Assembly (NCBI GenBank): GCA_029721435.1
Contig: CM056573.1
Coordinates: 120,737,947 to 120,801,946, forward strand
From: Gymnothorax reevesii
Lineage: Eukaryota; Chordata; Actinopteri; Anguilliformes; Muraenidae
Direction of reading: 5' to 3'
Length of the DNA: 64,000 nucleotides
The notes beneath the pieces were generated by a model. That model saw nothing but the letters and a program-made list of their open reading frames with translations, did no database searches and was not told the DNA's origin. Positions 35,856-46,875 of this stretch are shown here, piece after piece; the stretch's first letter is position 1, and each line of letters opens with the position of its first letter. The position numbers were made by a program, and so were the translations under genes.

Positions 35856-38800
35856 CAAATGAAATATGATTTGTAAGGCAAGATTTATGATGCGAACTGC
35901 TTAGGTGTTTAGCAAAAGTCACAATACCAGGACAGGACATGACCTTTTACATGAATGCCCCACTTAAAAATAAGAAAAAGACAGAGACAGAGAGAGAAAG
36001 AGAGGGAGAGATAGAAAGAATTCAAACAAGGCTTCACTCAAATCAGTTCACCGATTTGCTTCCAAACGCCTCTCCCCCAGGCTTGCATCAGTCCAGCAAG
36101 CAAGTGCTCTCAAATTCTGAATAATATGAAAACAAACAGACTACAAACGCCCTAACAGCAATGACACCGTCACGGATATGTAATACTGGGACCTCTCTGA
36201 TAAGGCAATAAAGAGAACACACAATCCCCATGTGTTCATAAAGACTGTGCAAATTCGGACAGCTGAGCCTTCATCACATGGGGCTCTGCTTTTCCCTAAA
36301 GAGAGCCACATAAATGTCCCCCTCACTAGAAACCCCTAAAATTGTAACAATAAATAAACTGAGAGAATAATGCATCAGAGTCTCATTTGTAAAATACTGA
36401 AATTTGGGGACTTGCATCCCAAATAATTCAGGTAATAGTCTAAAGTGAGGAACTCTCTGAGATACCCTCACAGACACATGTTACCCCGGTCTAAGATTAT
36501 ATACTGTTGTGAATGGAAATTCACCATGGAATTTTTAGTCCAGGACTAAACTTCAGCCATGTCTCTGAAACTGATCCTTAACATAATAAATTCCCATTTC
36601 CTGTAATAAGCCTGACAAAGGTCTGACTCAGTGGCCTCTCCTATATGGCGATGAGGAGGAAGATGAAGATGTCAGGTGAGCAATGGAAAGTCAGTCAGTT
36701 CAGCTGAAAATCCACCGGCAGGAGCCGACCAATTAGGTTTCACTGAAATCATCCCTCAAGCTCCGTAACCACGGAGGCAATGTCTACAGTGAGCAGACCA
36801 ATCATAACACTTGAGCTCAGGGGTCTGCTCCGCTATTCCCACACTGCTGGCACCTCCGTCCGACCACCTGAATAGGATCCTGGGCCCATCCATTTATGTT
36901 GGCTGAACCACTGTGTACAGAACAGGGAATGGCCACCTAGAAAGTTTTGGCCCACCTGAGGCCTACTATTTCAATGCTGGCCCACCTGTGTAAATACTGC
37001 ATACCATCATCTGGAGGTCCTGTATGCAGTGCACTGCCCTGTATTTTTCCCAGGTCAGGACCAGAGGCCATTTTGTACAAGCCCTACATCCACACAGTGT
37101 AATGCTCTTGTTCTGTCTGCCTTGTGCCCCTTTAGTTTTGCCTTAGTCTTGCCTTGTGTCTGTTTCTACAAAGTAGATCCTGTCCCGCACTGCCAAATGG
37201 AATCCTCCTCATGTCTGCGTTCCAGTCCACGTTTTGTTTTCTCGAGTTCATGCACTGCTTCTTCGCTATTGGCTGGCTGCGGTGTTTCCATTTTCCTTCA
37301 GCGCAGTTCTGGTTTCGGGCCTTTCTAAGCTTAATGTCAATGAACTGTTTTTAGTTACTAACATCTACTAACATTCATGGGAGGTGTTTTCTTTGATGGG
37401 CACTTTACTAAGTTAGGTAGGGTGTTAATTGTCATGATTTCCTGCTTCGATAGCATTTCAGATCTTGCTTTACTTTGCTGCAAAACTTTTTCACCCTTCC
37501 TTCAATCTGCATACTTCACTGGTACCTAGCTGAGCACGCCCATTTTTTTGATGGGCTTGTTATGTCATTAAGCCTCGTCCAATGTATCATGTTCATGTTT
37601 GTTCCCTCCCGGTTCTGCTCAGGTGTTCCTCGTTCTCTCATCAGCTCTGTGCCTTCTTATTCCGCGGAGGCATTCCAGTTGGCCTGTTGTTTCCATACCG
37701 CGTGTTTCATGCTCTTGATCATATCATTGAGTAATGCAACCCTATTCGTTTCAGCTCATTGAGTTTTTTTGCTGGCTTTGTGCCCTCCTTAATCCTGCAA
37801 TTTTTCGGTTTGAAATTTTTTAGAGTTTTTTTTGTTGGCCTGGTGCCCTCCTTTTTCCCTGCATTATTTCTATTCATTTCATAAAGTTTGTTGGCCCACG
37901 TGCCTTACTTGTTTGGAATCTTTTGTTCAATAACAATCATTGTTTGGATTCACAACTCACTACTGGTATTCTTCCATGAACGTAACACGCAGTCAATTTA
38001 AAAAGGCATGTACTATACAGGGCCACCCAATGCATTAAGCAGCAAACGCAGCTCGCAATGAGGTAAAGCTGCATGCATTTCAAATGAAGCCGTATGCAGT
38101 GTGTGCCATTGGAAACTGTCCACATCCTGGGTCCCCCTTCAGTGCCTCCCCCCAAACCACTACCCCTTAAACACCACCACTTCTGCGCTCCCCATGACTG
38201 GCTTAATTCAAATCCCCTCTACTGCTGATTTCAGAGCCATTTGAATTTTCATACGGCAAAAACCACAGCCAGACATTAAGATTAAACAGCAAGACCTCCC
38301 CCATCCTCCAATCCCTCCTTCAAACGCCCTGCACAGAAGACTGCAGGACATGCAGGTTCGATATTTTCTCTCAAACGCTGCCATTTCAACAACCTGCTGT
38401 AAATCAATCCCTTAAGCCCAGCGTGTGGGAGCCCCGAGTGTCTGCAGAGAGGAAACACTGAAGTAACCTCTGCGCATATCGCTGCACTGTGTATTAAAGA
38501 ATTTACAGCAGCACACAAGTAACGGACTCCGCTTTCGGTCTTACTCATGACCTTGACATGACATTAACATTTCTTATTTTTTGTTTTTGTTTCCAGGTTT
38601 CCCGCCCTCTTCCAAGCATTTTAACCACCGTTCATCATTTAACGCTTTCCAAGAAATATCTATTTCCCTGTCCCTAAAGCGAATGGTCATTAATGTCTCA
38701 CAGCTGTGCTGGATGGTCATTGGCTGGGAGCAAAAAACTGCAACGAGACTCAGGGGTCAAAGCTTCCTGTGAAGGAAAATACCCGTGAAGGTGGAACGGT

Positions 38801-39649
38801 GAGTCACTGACTAATTTAATTCATTTTCATAGATGTCCGTAAAACAAAAACACATGTTTAACTTTCATCACCATTCGGAGCAAATGTCATACACAATCAT
38901 AATGAGCCCATTTGTCATATTCGTTCCATAAAGCGCGAAGAAACAAATCACGGCACAGTTAGGGATTACCACATATCATGATTCATGTCAATAACACAAG
39001 TGGGAAGAAGTTCCACTAAAAGCATGAAATCTCAACAGATTTCCCAAAGGAAAAATGTGAAATTGTTCAGTCGTTCTTCTTTTGATGCAGTCACCTTGGT
39101 CTGGGCATGAAAGGCAAATAAATGGTAATAAGGCCACAATTCTCTCTGAGGGCAGGGGATACAAGTTTGAAAATCATAACCCTGCAAGCTTCAATGTCTC
39201 TATTTCTGACATCAAGTTTAACTTGCACTTGAACCTCAGGCTTTGCAAACTCCAGCCATTTGTACAAAAGCGTTCAACATTATTTCAGGGATCCCATTTT
39301 TAGAATCATAACATTGAGGAGCAAATTAATGATGTACCATGAGAGCATTTTAAAGCTATAGAGGTCATCATTCTGTAATTAACTATTTTAATAATTCAAT
39401 CTGCTTTGGCTGACCTTAAAATTACTCAGATTCTAAAAAAGGTAAAGCAATGGTTCAGATTAAATTAGCCACAGCAGAAGAATTTGTTCAATTAATTCAG
39501 TCAAAAGAACATCTGATCAGCTGAGCAAAAACTAATTTTAGATGTGCTTAATTAAAAAGGGAGAAATTGCTTGATGTAATTAAAAAGGGAAACTGATCTG
39601 GCATATCATACTATGATGCCAGCTTACCTGATAGCAGGAGGAATAAGAG
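35856..39649. other. Unique stretch with a weak T-rich tandem repeat
   Basis: From about 37755 to 37905 a phrase like ggctttgtgccctcctt recurs two to three times at about 75-bp steps. A pyrimidine tract plus CAG at about 38597 resembles a splice acceptor but leads into no recognisable exon. Confidence 0.55.
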
Positions 39650-39819
39650 CTAGCAGGTGTCCTACCTTACTTATCTGACTGCTGGTTAGTATCAGCAGAC
39701 CTACTGCACCTTAAAGCGGAATTGAGTTGGTACCGGAAGCCTTACTACCCCTAGGAGCAAGCAAAGTTAGTGGCAGTAATCTCACTGTCCCTAAGAGCAG
39801 GTGCGTTTTTTTTCCTGAA

Positions 39820-41360
39820 GGTTTACTCTGCTAAAGACCTTGGTGGAGTTGAAAACTGAAGCTTTACTGTACCTAAGAGCAGGTGGTGTTTGTAACTGGA
39901 TCATTACTGCACATAAGAGCAGGTGGAGTTGGTAACTGAAGGCTTACTGTACCTAAGAGCAGGTGGTGTTTGTAACTGGATCATTACTGCACATAAGAGC
40001 AGGTGGAATTGGTAAGTGAGGCTTTGCTGTACCTAAGAGCAGGTGGTGTTTGTAACCAGATCATTACTGCACATAAGAGCAGGTAAAGTTGGTAACTGAA
40101 GGCTTACTGTACCTAAGAGCAGGTGGTGTTTGTCACTGGATCATTCCTGCACAGACGAGCAAGAGGAGTTGATAACTGAAGCCCTACTGTACCTAATAGC
40201 AGGTGGTGTTTGTAATAGGATCATTACTGCACATAAGAGCATGTGGAGATGGTAACTGAAGCCTTAATGTACCTAAGAGCAGGTGGTGTTTTTAACCATA
40301 TCATTACTGCACATAAGAGATGGTGGAGTTGGTAACTGAAGCTTTACTGTACCTAAGAGTAGGTGGTATTTGTAACCAGATCATTACTGCACATAAAAGT
40401 GGGTGGAGTTGGTAAATTAAGCTTTACTGTACCTAAGAGCAGGTGGTATTTGTAACCCGATCATTACTGCACATAAGATCAGGTGAAGATGGAGCTGAAG
40501 ACTTACTGTACCTAAGAGCGGGTGGTGTTTGTAACCAGATCATTACTGCACATAAAAGTGGGTGGAGTTGGTAAATGAAGCTTTACTGTACCTAAGAGCA
40601 TGTGGTATTTGTAACCCGATCATTACTGCACATAAGAGCAGGTGAAGATGGAGCTGAAGACTTACTTTACCTAAGAGCAGGTGGTGTTTGTGACCAGATC
40701 ATTACTGCACATAAGAGCAGGTGGAGTTGGTACCTGAAGGCTTACTATACCTAAGAGCAGCAGGTGTTTGTAATTGGATCATTACTGCATATACGAGCAG
40801 GTATAGTTGGTAACTGAAGCCTTACTGTACCTAAGAGCAGGTGGTGTTTGTAACTGGATCATTACCGCACATAAGAACAGGTGGAGTTGGTAACTGAAGC
40901 CTTACTGTACCTAAGAGCAGGTGGTGTTTGTAACCGGATCATTACTGCACATAAGAGCAGGTGGAGATGGTAACTGAAGACTTACTGTACCTAAGAGGAG
41001 GTGGTGTTTATAACCAGGTCATTACTGCACTAAGAGCTGGTGGAGTTGGTCACTGAAGCTTTACTGCACCTAAGAGCAGGTGGTGTTTGTAACCAGATCA
41101 TTACTGCACATAAGAACAGGTGGAGTTGGTAACTGAAGCCTTACTGTACCTAAGAGCAGGTGGTTTTTGTAACCAGATCATTACTGCACATTAGAGCAGG
41201 TGGAGTTGGTAACTGAAGGCTTACTGTACCTAAGAGCAGGTGGTGTTTGTAACCGGATCATTACTGCACATAAGAACAGGTAGAGTTGGTAACTGAAGCC
41301 TTACTGTACCTAAGAGCAGGTGGTGTTTGTAACTGGATCAGTACTGCTCATAAGGGCTAG
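39820..41360. repeat. Minisatellite: 80-bp higher-order unit of two 40-bp subunits
   Basis: Two related 40-mers alternate. One contains taagagcaggtggtgtttgt followed by a tcattactgcaca end. The other contains taagagcaggtggagttggt followed by a cttactgtacc end. Matching phrases recur every 80 bp (for example tcattactgcac at 39901 and 39981), giving about 19 units. Divergence between units is modest. A looser prelude starts at about 39650. It lies about 1 kb downstream of the stxbp6 exon, in sense direction. Confidence 0.93.
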
Positions 41361-41814
41361 GTTTTAGAGTTAAGGTTAAGGTTGGGGAAAACAGTGATGA
41401 CTCACTTAAACCAAAGCTGTTTAACGGAGATGAAATGACATTTCGTCAATTTGGCAGATGGTATGAAGTGACAACCCCTAAAAATGCAGCCTTTGTAGAA
41501 TGCAGCCTAGGCTTTGAGATGCCTCCTTTGAGATGCACCCTTATTGTCCGAAACTTTTCACTCTGAGCTGCCCCCTTGTGGATTTACACCCATGCCAACG
41601 CCAAAGACGCAATGAAGTATGTGGGCAGAGACGTTTACGACGTCTTGAACGTACATCTCTATTTTTGTACCTAAAGGGAGCACAAATGAGCCTTTAGGCT
41701 AACTCTGGCGAATTTACAGAAATGTTTTATTAATGTGCACTGTCCCTGTCAAATAAACTAACAAATAAATAACAAATAAATTTGGCCCGAAAGTGGTCGG
41801 AAATTGCAATCGTT

Positions 41815-42340
41815 CCCATACTACAAGTCTGAATCTAAGAGCAAGTGGAGTTTGCAACTGAATCCTTTCTGTACATAAGAGCAGGTGGAGTTTGAAACTG
41901 AAGCCTTACAGTACCCAAGAGCTGCAGAGCCCTTAGAGTTTATAACTGAATCCTTACTGTACCTAAGAACAGTTGCAGTTGATAACTGAAGCCTATCAAA
42001 AAGAGTTGGTAGCTGAAGCCTTGCAGAATCTAGGGGCAGGTACAACTGCTAACTGAAGATTTATTGTCTCTGAAGCTTACTATGCTCTAGAGCACAGGGA
42101 ACTGGTAACTTTATACTGTATCCAAGTGCAGAAGCATCGAAGACAGCAGACTAGGTGTGCCTAATAGCAGATGTAGCAGGCAATTTGAGTCCTAATTTTG
42201 ACAGATATAACCTGAACCCTACAATGCCCCACAGCAGGTGGAGTTGGTGACCGGAGCCCTAGCATACCTGAGAGCAGGTGGAGTAAGCAGGTGGAGTCCC
42301 CACGGTGCTGTACCGAAGCACAGGCGCAGCTGAGACAGAC
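41815..42340. repeat. Degenerate 40-bp minisatellite units beside the stxbp6 exon
   Basis: Units such as agagcaggtggagtttg and aactgaagccttacagtacc continue at about 40-bp steps without the strict alternation seen at 39.8-41.4 kb. They run to within a few tens of bases of the stxbp6 splice donor (42348-42353). The 450 bp in between (41361-41814) is not repetitive. Confidence 0.82.
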
Positions 42341-42353
42341 AGTGAGGCATTAC

Positions 42354-42542
42354 CTGATAGGCAGATGTAAGTCCTGTAGTCTCCTTGGCCCCCGGTCGCC
42401 AAAAAGGGAATCTTTTTCTTGGTCCTTCTCTTGACCTGCACTGCACCCAGCATCTTCTCGTCATGCGGTGCAAAAATTTCTTTGTTGATGGCAGATTTGG
42501 CACTCATTTTGGGAGATAACAGCAGCAGTGATCAGCTCTTAT
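42354..42542 (-). CDS. stxbp6: stxbp6 (amisyn) exon with start codon; partial gene
   Basis: The exon carries the first 51 codons of syntaxin-binding protein 6 (amisyn) plus 35 bases of 5'UTR. The ATG is at 42507 (minus). The peptide begins MSAKSAINKEIFAP and contains LGAVQVKRRTKKKIPFLATG and TYICLS, which matches the amisyn N-terminus as I know it, with only a few substitutions. The coding part ends at 42354 after one base of the next codon, followed by the donor CAG|GTAATG. Vertebrate amisyn continues with Val (GTN), which fits this phase. Upstream, a pyrimidine-rich tract ending CCTGCCAG (42543-42550) gives an acceptor. In the known family, this segment begins an N-terminal PH domain that binds phosphoinositides. 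The C-terminal R-SNARE-like coil, which binds syntaxin-1 and SNAP-25 and competes with VAMP2 to damp exocytosis, lies on later exons. Those exons and the leader exon were not found here, so introns are probably large and full of repeats. The gene identity is secure; the exact exon limits are inferred from splice motifs. Confidence 0.93.
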
Positions 42543-43837
42543 CTGGCAGGAGAGATACAGAGAAGCACATCATGAATGATCAGGTCTTGTTTTTAGAATC
42601 CCTTAGCTGGACCAAAGGATACATGAAACCATCACATTGCACAAAGTCTTGCAATGTACACTGCAAAATATGGGAGAGAAGAAACCATGTCACTGCCAAC
42701 GCGCGTTAGACTTACTTATCTGCGTCTAAATTCAGTCGCAGCCGAAAACAACCACATTTATCCATTTGAAGAGAGTGATTTTTTCCAAGACTGTAAGTGA
42801 TTTTAGAAATAAATTGCAATCAGTTACCAGAAGTGATTGTTATATAAGAATAAGAATGTTAAAAGCTTGTCATTTTTGATGATATGAGAATGCGAAAACA
42901 CAACCAAAAACACAGATTGACAACAGTTTTTAAACTCCTAATAAAACTGTAAGGTGTTTTAGCACTGCTGGACATATTAGGCACATTACATTTGGCTCCA
43001 AAGGTTTTCATTTTGGGTCTGAGCAATCTGCAAAATTATATGGCCAGAATTATCCAGTCCTACTTTTTTTATGAAGTTAAGGACACAAATGACCTTTTTG
43101 GATGGATTCATCATATATACTTCACTACTCTGAAGCACCACTTTAATTGCAGTCCGATCAATATAATTAACATAAATGTTAAATCTCTACTTCACTGAAA
43201 ACTGCAGATTGATTGAAACTGTATAATTATTAATATTCTCATGCCAAAGCAAATAAATGTGTACCAGATACAACAAGCAAATATGTTTCTCTTCAACACT
43301 AGGCAACATAAAACAATCTGGTTCTTTCTCAAAAGGAGAGCCAAGACTTAATTTCGGTCTGAAAACATGGGAGGTTTAATTATTCTGTCAAGTGTTGCAT
43401 GAAGCAGTGCATTAGCTATTCTTTGGGCTTTATAAAACTTCAAAATGTGTTCCACATGGCCAGCTTTCTAAATAGGACTTAAACTTGCAGAAGGCGAAAA
43501 CCGCAATTATATTTACTCCCAGTGGTGTCAGGAAGCAGTTATCAGTAGAAAAACATTGCTATACAACCATCAGGCAAACAGACCCCTAAAAATCAGTGCT
43601 GCAAGTGGTTATTTTGAGAATATATTGCATTCTCTGCCTCAAACATGGCAGAGATGTCAGCAGTCAGGCACACAACTGCTTGCCCTTGTGTCAAAGCTAG
43701 AGACATTCTTGTGGGCTAAACGTGTCAACTTCCGAAGTTTGAGTCTCTCTCGACTCCCCCTCCTTCACTGTAACTCCATCCTCCCATTTAATTCAGTGAG
43801 TGTCGCGTCGTCACGGATCTGTTTCAGCAACAGGCCT
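42543..43837. other. Probable stxbp6 intron upstream of the coding exon
   Basis: AT-rich unique sequence that lies 5' of the exon in the sense of the gene. No leader exon could be recognised. Confidence 0.55.
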
Positions 43838-43927
43838 TACAACCCCAATACGGAAAAGTCAGGACGATGTTTAAAATGTAAATAAAAATAGAATTAATAA
43901 TGATTTTCCAATTTTTTTAAGTTTATA

Positions 43928-44749
43928 CACTGAACAAAAATATAAACGCCCCATATCAAATATTGATGCCACATGGAGTTAACAACTCTAAATAAGCATA
44001 TGCTGACTTTTACTCGTACAATAGGGATATTTTTCTGGATTTGTGTAAAATCTTTTAATCCATCTCTCAGTCAGTGATGCAGTGATTTCACTCAGTACAT
44101 GGGTGTAGCATTTCCAGACGGTGATCAGAAAGAATGAGCAGTACCCAGACACTCCTTATACTGGGGACAATAAAAGGCCACACCAAAATGTCAAATTTTG
44201 TCAAAAGTCATCATGCCTCAGTTGTCTCAGGTCATGCGGGAATGTGCCATTGGCATGCTGGATGCAGGGATGTCCACCACAGCGGTCTGCATGCAGTTCC
44301 TTGAAGCATTCTAGTTCTGGACTGGCCTGCGCATTCGCCGGACATGTCGCCCATAGAGCATCTTTGGGATGTTCTGGATCGACGTGTCTGCAACCATGTT
44401 CCAGTTCTGGATAATGTGCGTGTGGCCCTCCAGGAAGAATGGAATAACATTCAACAGGCCTCGACAGACATAGACAACCTGATCGACTCCATGCAGAGGA
44501 GATGTGTTGCTCTGAGAGACACAAATGGTGGACACACAAGATATTGAACATTCAATTTCTTCAACTTGACCCCCAACGTGTTGAAAGGATTGTCATTCCT
44601 TGGCAGATGCCAATATCAAGATGTAATGAATGGTCATATGAAGATTAGTCATTAACAAAAATGAATTTTGATTCGGTTCATATATTGCATAACCCTAATT
44701 AATAAAAACTCAAAAATTTGACATGGGGCGTTTTTATTTTTGTTCAGTG
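43928..44749 (+). mobile_element. Tc1/mariner internal-deletion derivative (822 bp)
   Basis: The ends are cactgaacaaaaatataaac and its inverted complement (gtttttatttttgttcagtg), with TA at 43926-43927 and 44750-44751. The interior keeps only the two ends of a Tc1 transposase on the plus strand. The N-terminal start is near 44213 (MPQLSQVMRECAIGML). The C-terminal part begins about 44313 and includes MSPIEHLWDVLDRRV and the end GGHTRY (44344-44547). The catalytic middle is missing, so it could only move with help. It is inserted in the 3' part of the older mariner at 43840. Confidence 0.9.
44213..44550 (+). pseudogene. Internally deleted Tc1 transposase (N- and C-terminal ends joined)
   Basis: The gene is reduced to about 35 N-terminal codons and about 75 C-terminal codons, a third of the usual 340. 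The third catalytic residue remains (Glu in SPIEHLW), while both aspartates are deleted. A stop and a frame change lie at the joint near 44310. The product could not cut DNA. Confidence 0.85.
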
Positions 44750-45432
44750 TATTTATTTAAAAATACTACCAAGATAATATACAAGATGTTGAAACAGAGA
44801 AATTTTATCGTTCTTAGGAAAATGTGTTTTGAATTTGATGCAAGCAACACATTTCAAAAAAGTTTGCACAGGGGCACGTTTACCACTGTGTGGCATCACG
44901 TCTTCTTCAGTAAACAATCTGGAACAACAGAATCCAGCTGCTGTAGTTTTGAAAGCAAAATGTTTCCCCATTCCTACTCCATGTTGGATTTCAGCTGCTC
45001 AATGCTTTGCAGCCTCCATTGTCATATTTTTCATGTCATAATGCACCAAATATTGTCAAAGGGTGACAGGTCTAGACTCTAGCCAGACCGCTTTTACTAC
45101 AGAGCCTACAGATGTAATACACGCAGAATATGGTGTTTGGGATGGTGTTGCTGAAAGGAGCAAGGACCTCTGGCATCTGGATAGCAGTAAATGTTACACT
45201 AAAATCTGTCAACAAACCTCAATTCCAATGAAGCTGGGACTTTGCGTAAAACGTGAATTAAAACAGCATACAATGATTTGCAAATCTTTTCGACCTATTT
45301 TCAATTGAGTACACTACAATGACAATATATTTCATGTTCAAACTGATAAACTTTTTGTTTTATTGGAAATATTCACCCATTTTGAATTTTATGCCTGCAA
45401 CACATTCCAAAAAAGCTGAGACAGGGGCATGT

Positions 45433-45669
45433 TTACCACTGTGTTACATCACCTTTCCTTTTAACAACACTCAATAAGCCTTTGGGAACTGAGGACACTA
45501 ATTGTAGCAGCTTTGTAGGGGGAATTCTTTCCCATTCTTGCTTGATGTACGACTTCAGTTGCTCAACAGTCCAGGGTCTCTGTTGTCCTATTTTGCGCTT
45601 CATAGTACACCACACGTTTTCAATGGGAGACAGGTCTGAACTGTAGGCAGGCCAGTCTATTACCCACAC
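45433..45669 (-). pseudogene. Tc1/mariner transposase C-terminal fragment
   Basis: The frame reads WPAYSSDLSPIENVWCTMKRKIGQ and ends VVKRKGDVTQW. It contains the third catalytic acid (Glu in SPIENVW) of a DD34E transposase. Upstream coding sequence, which would lie to the right on the plus strand, is interrupted at about 45806 by the hAT element and later insertions. The first two aspartates are therefore not present in this frame. Confidence 0.85.
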
Positions 45670-45814
45670 TCTTTAACAGCAAAGCCACGCTGTTGTAACA
45701 CATGCGGACTGTGGGTTGGCATTCTCTTGCTGAAATAAGCAGGGCAACCCTGAATAAGACGTCATTTGGATGACAGCATATGTTGCTCCTGTTATGGCCC
45801 CAATATGTTATGAC

Positions 45815-46809
45815 TAGGGGCGTCAACATCTACACGTGTAAACGGTTACACGGATAACAAATCCTAACCGTTTAGAAAAATCAATAACCGTGTACACGTC
45901 ATTTTTTCCGCCTCTTCCTCCTCCTCGTTCATTTCTCACCAATACATATAGTCGCCTATTTTTAGGGGTGATAATGTTGCCTGAAAGCTTCAGATAATAA
46001 CATTAACTAACTATACACTTAAATGTTCCCACTCGCGCATACAGATGCATGGGGTGCAATGTTGCTTTGATATAAAAAAATAAAAAAAACCCCACAGCCA
46101 CAGCCAGTGTCGCGCCACATCAAGAATAGGCTGCAGAGGACTTTAAAAGAGCGCGGCGCTCATCATCTTCTCCATGAGCAAATGTCGTGCAGCAGAAAAC
46201 AAAAACTGTTAATGGCTTGTTATTTTAGCCAATATTGTTTCGTGTTCTTGCATGTTATATTGTTGGTTGGGGTTCTGTCGGCTTTTCATGACCTGATCAC
46301 ACATCCTAGCATCTAAAGAGGAGGAAGAAAACATATTTTTTTCGCCGATTTTAGTGAATAATTGTGAGAGTCCCCCTCTACTTTTTAAACTTTGTGGATA
46401 TAAAGGTGAAGTTTTTCCTCTCACTTCAGCTTACTTTGGCCTCTTTTTGAGTTGCTTTCTCTCGCCAATTCCACATAACTTTTACCATGAGACGTATATT
46501 AAAATTCAGACGCAGCTCCCGTTGCAAGAGAGGGATGCAGTTTGCACTTTAAGTAAAAAAAAGTACAAAAGTGAGCAATAGTTAAAAACAATGATTAAAA
46601 AAGGTTAACCCTTTTTCAGCTTTCACTTGTACGTTTTCTTATCTGTCAAAATGATGGAGGATTTTATTTTCAACTCATTTTGCTTTCTGCGGTTATATAG
46701 CGCAACTGCGATAAAAAAAGCTCATAAATCTCCAACTTGTTATCGGGTACCCGTCGGTTAGAAGTCCCGTGTACACGTGTAGAAAAAATTGTCAACGTTG
46801 ACACCCCTA
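45815..46809. mobile_element. Non-autonomous hAT element with perfect 8-bp target-site duplication
   Basis: The element starts taggggcgtcaac and ends gttgacacccctа in mirrored form (taggggtgtcaac on the other strand). It is flanked by identical gttatgac copies at 45807-45814 and 46810-46817. An 8-bp duplication with a TAGGGGYGTCAAC-type end is typical of hAT. The subterminal parts repeat cacgtgtaa / ttacacgtg motifs. No transposase frame is recognisable in its 995 bp, so it would depend on an autonomous relative. It lies in the mariner element at 45213-53807, just left of the L1. Confidence 0.9.
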
Positions 46810-46875
46810 GTTATGACCCCAATTTGTTCTGACATATTGGACAGAAAGGGATGACAGACAAAATTTTATAACTTG

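Noticed and set aside
38581..38772. Possible exon after a pyrimidine tract and CAG
   Set aside because: The acceptor-like signal leads into a frame with no recognisable protein and no convincing donor.
39820..41360. CRISPR-like array
   Set aside because: Repeats are contiguous with no unique spacers, and the DNA is eukaryotic; it is a minisatellite.
44201..44551. 116-codon minus-strand frame
   Set aside because: It is the antisense of the Tc1 transposase remnant on the plus strand, whose C-terminus is clearly recognisable.
46857..46875. Start codon for the L1 frame at 46873
   Set aside because: The codon is TTG and lies within the target-site duplication; the L1 is truncated and enters mid-domain.
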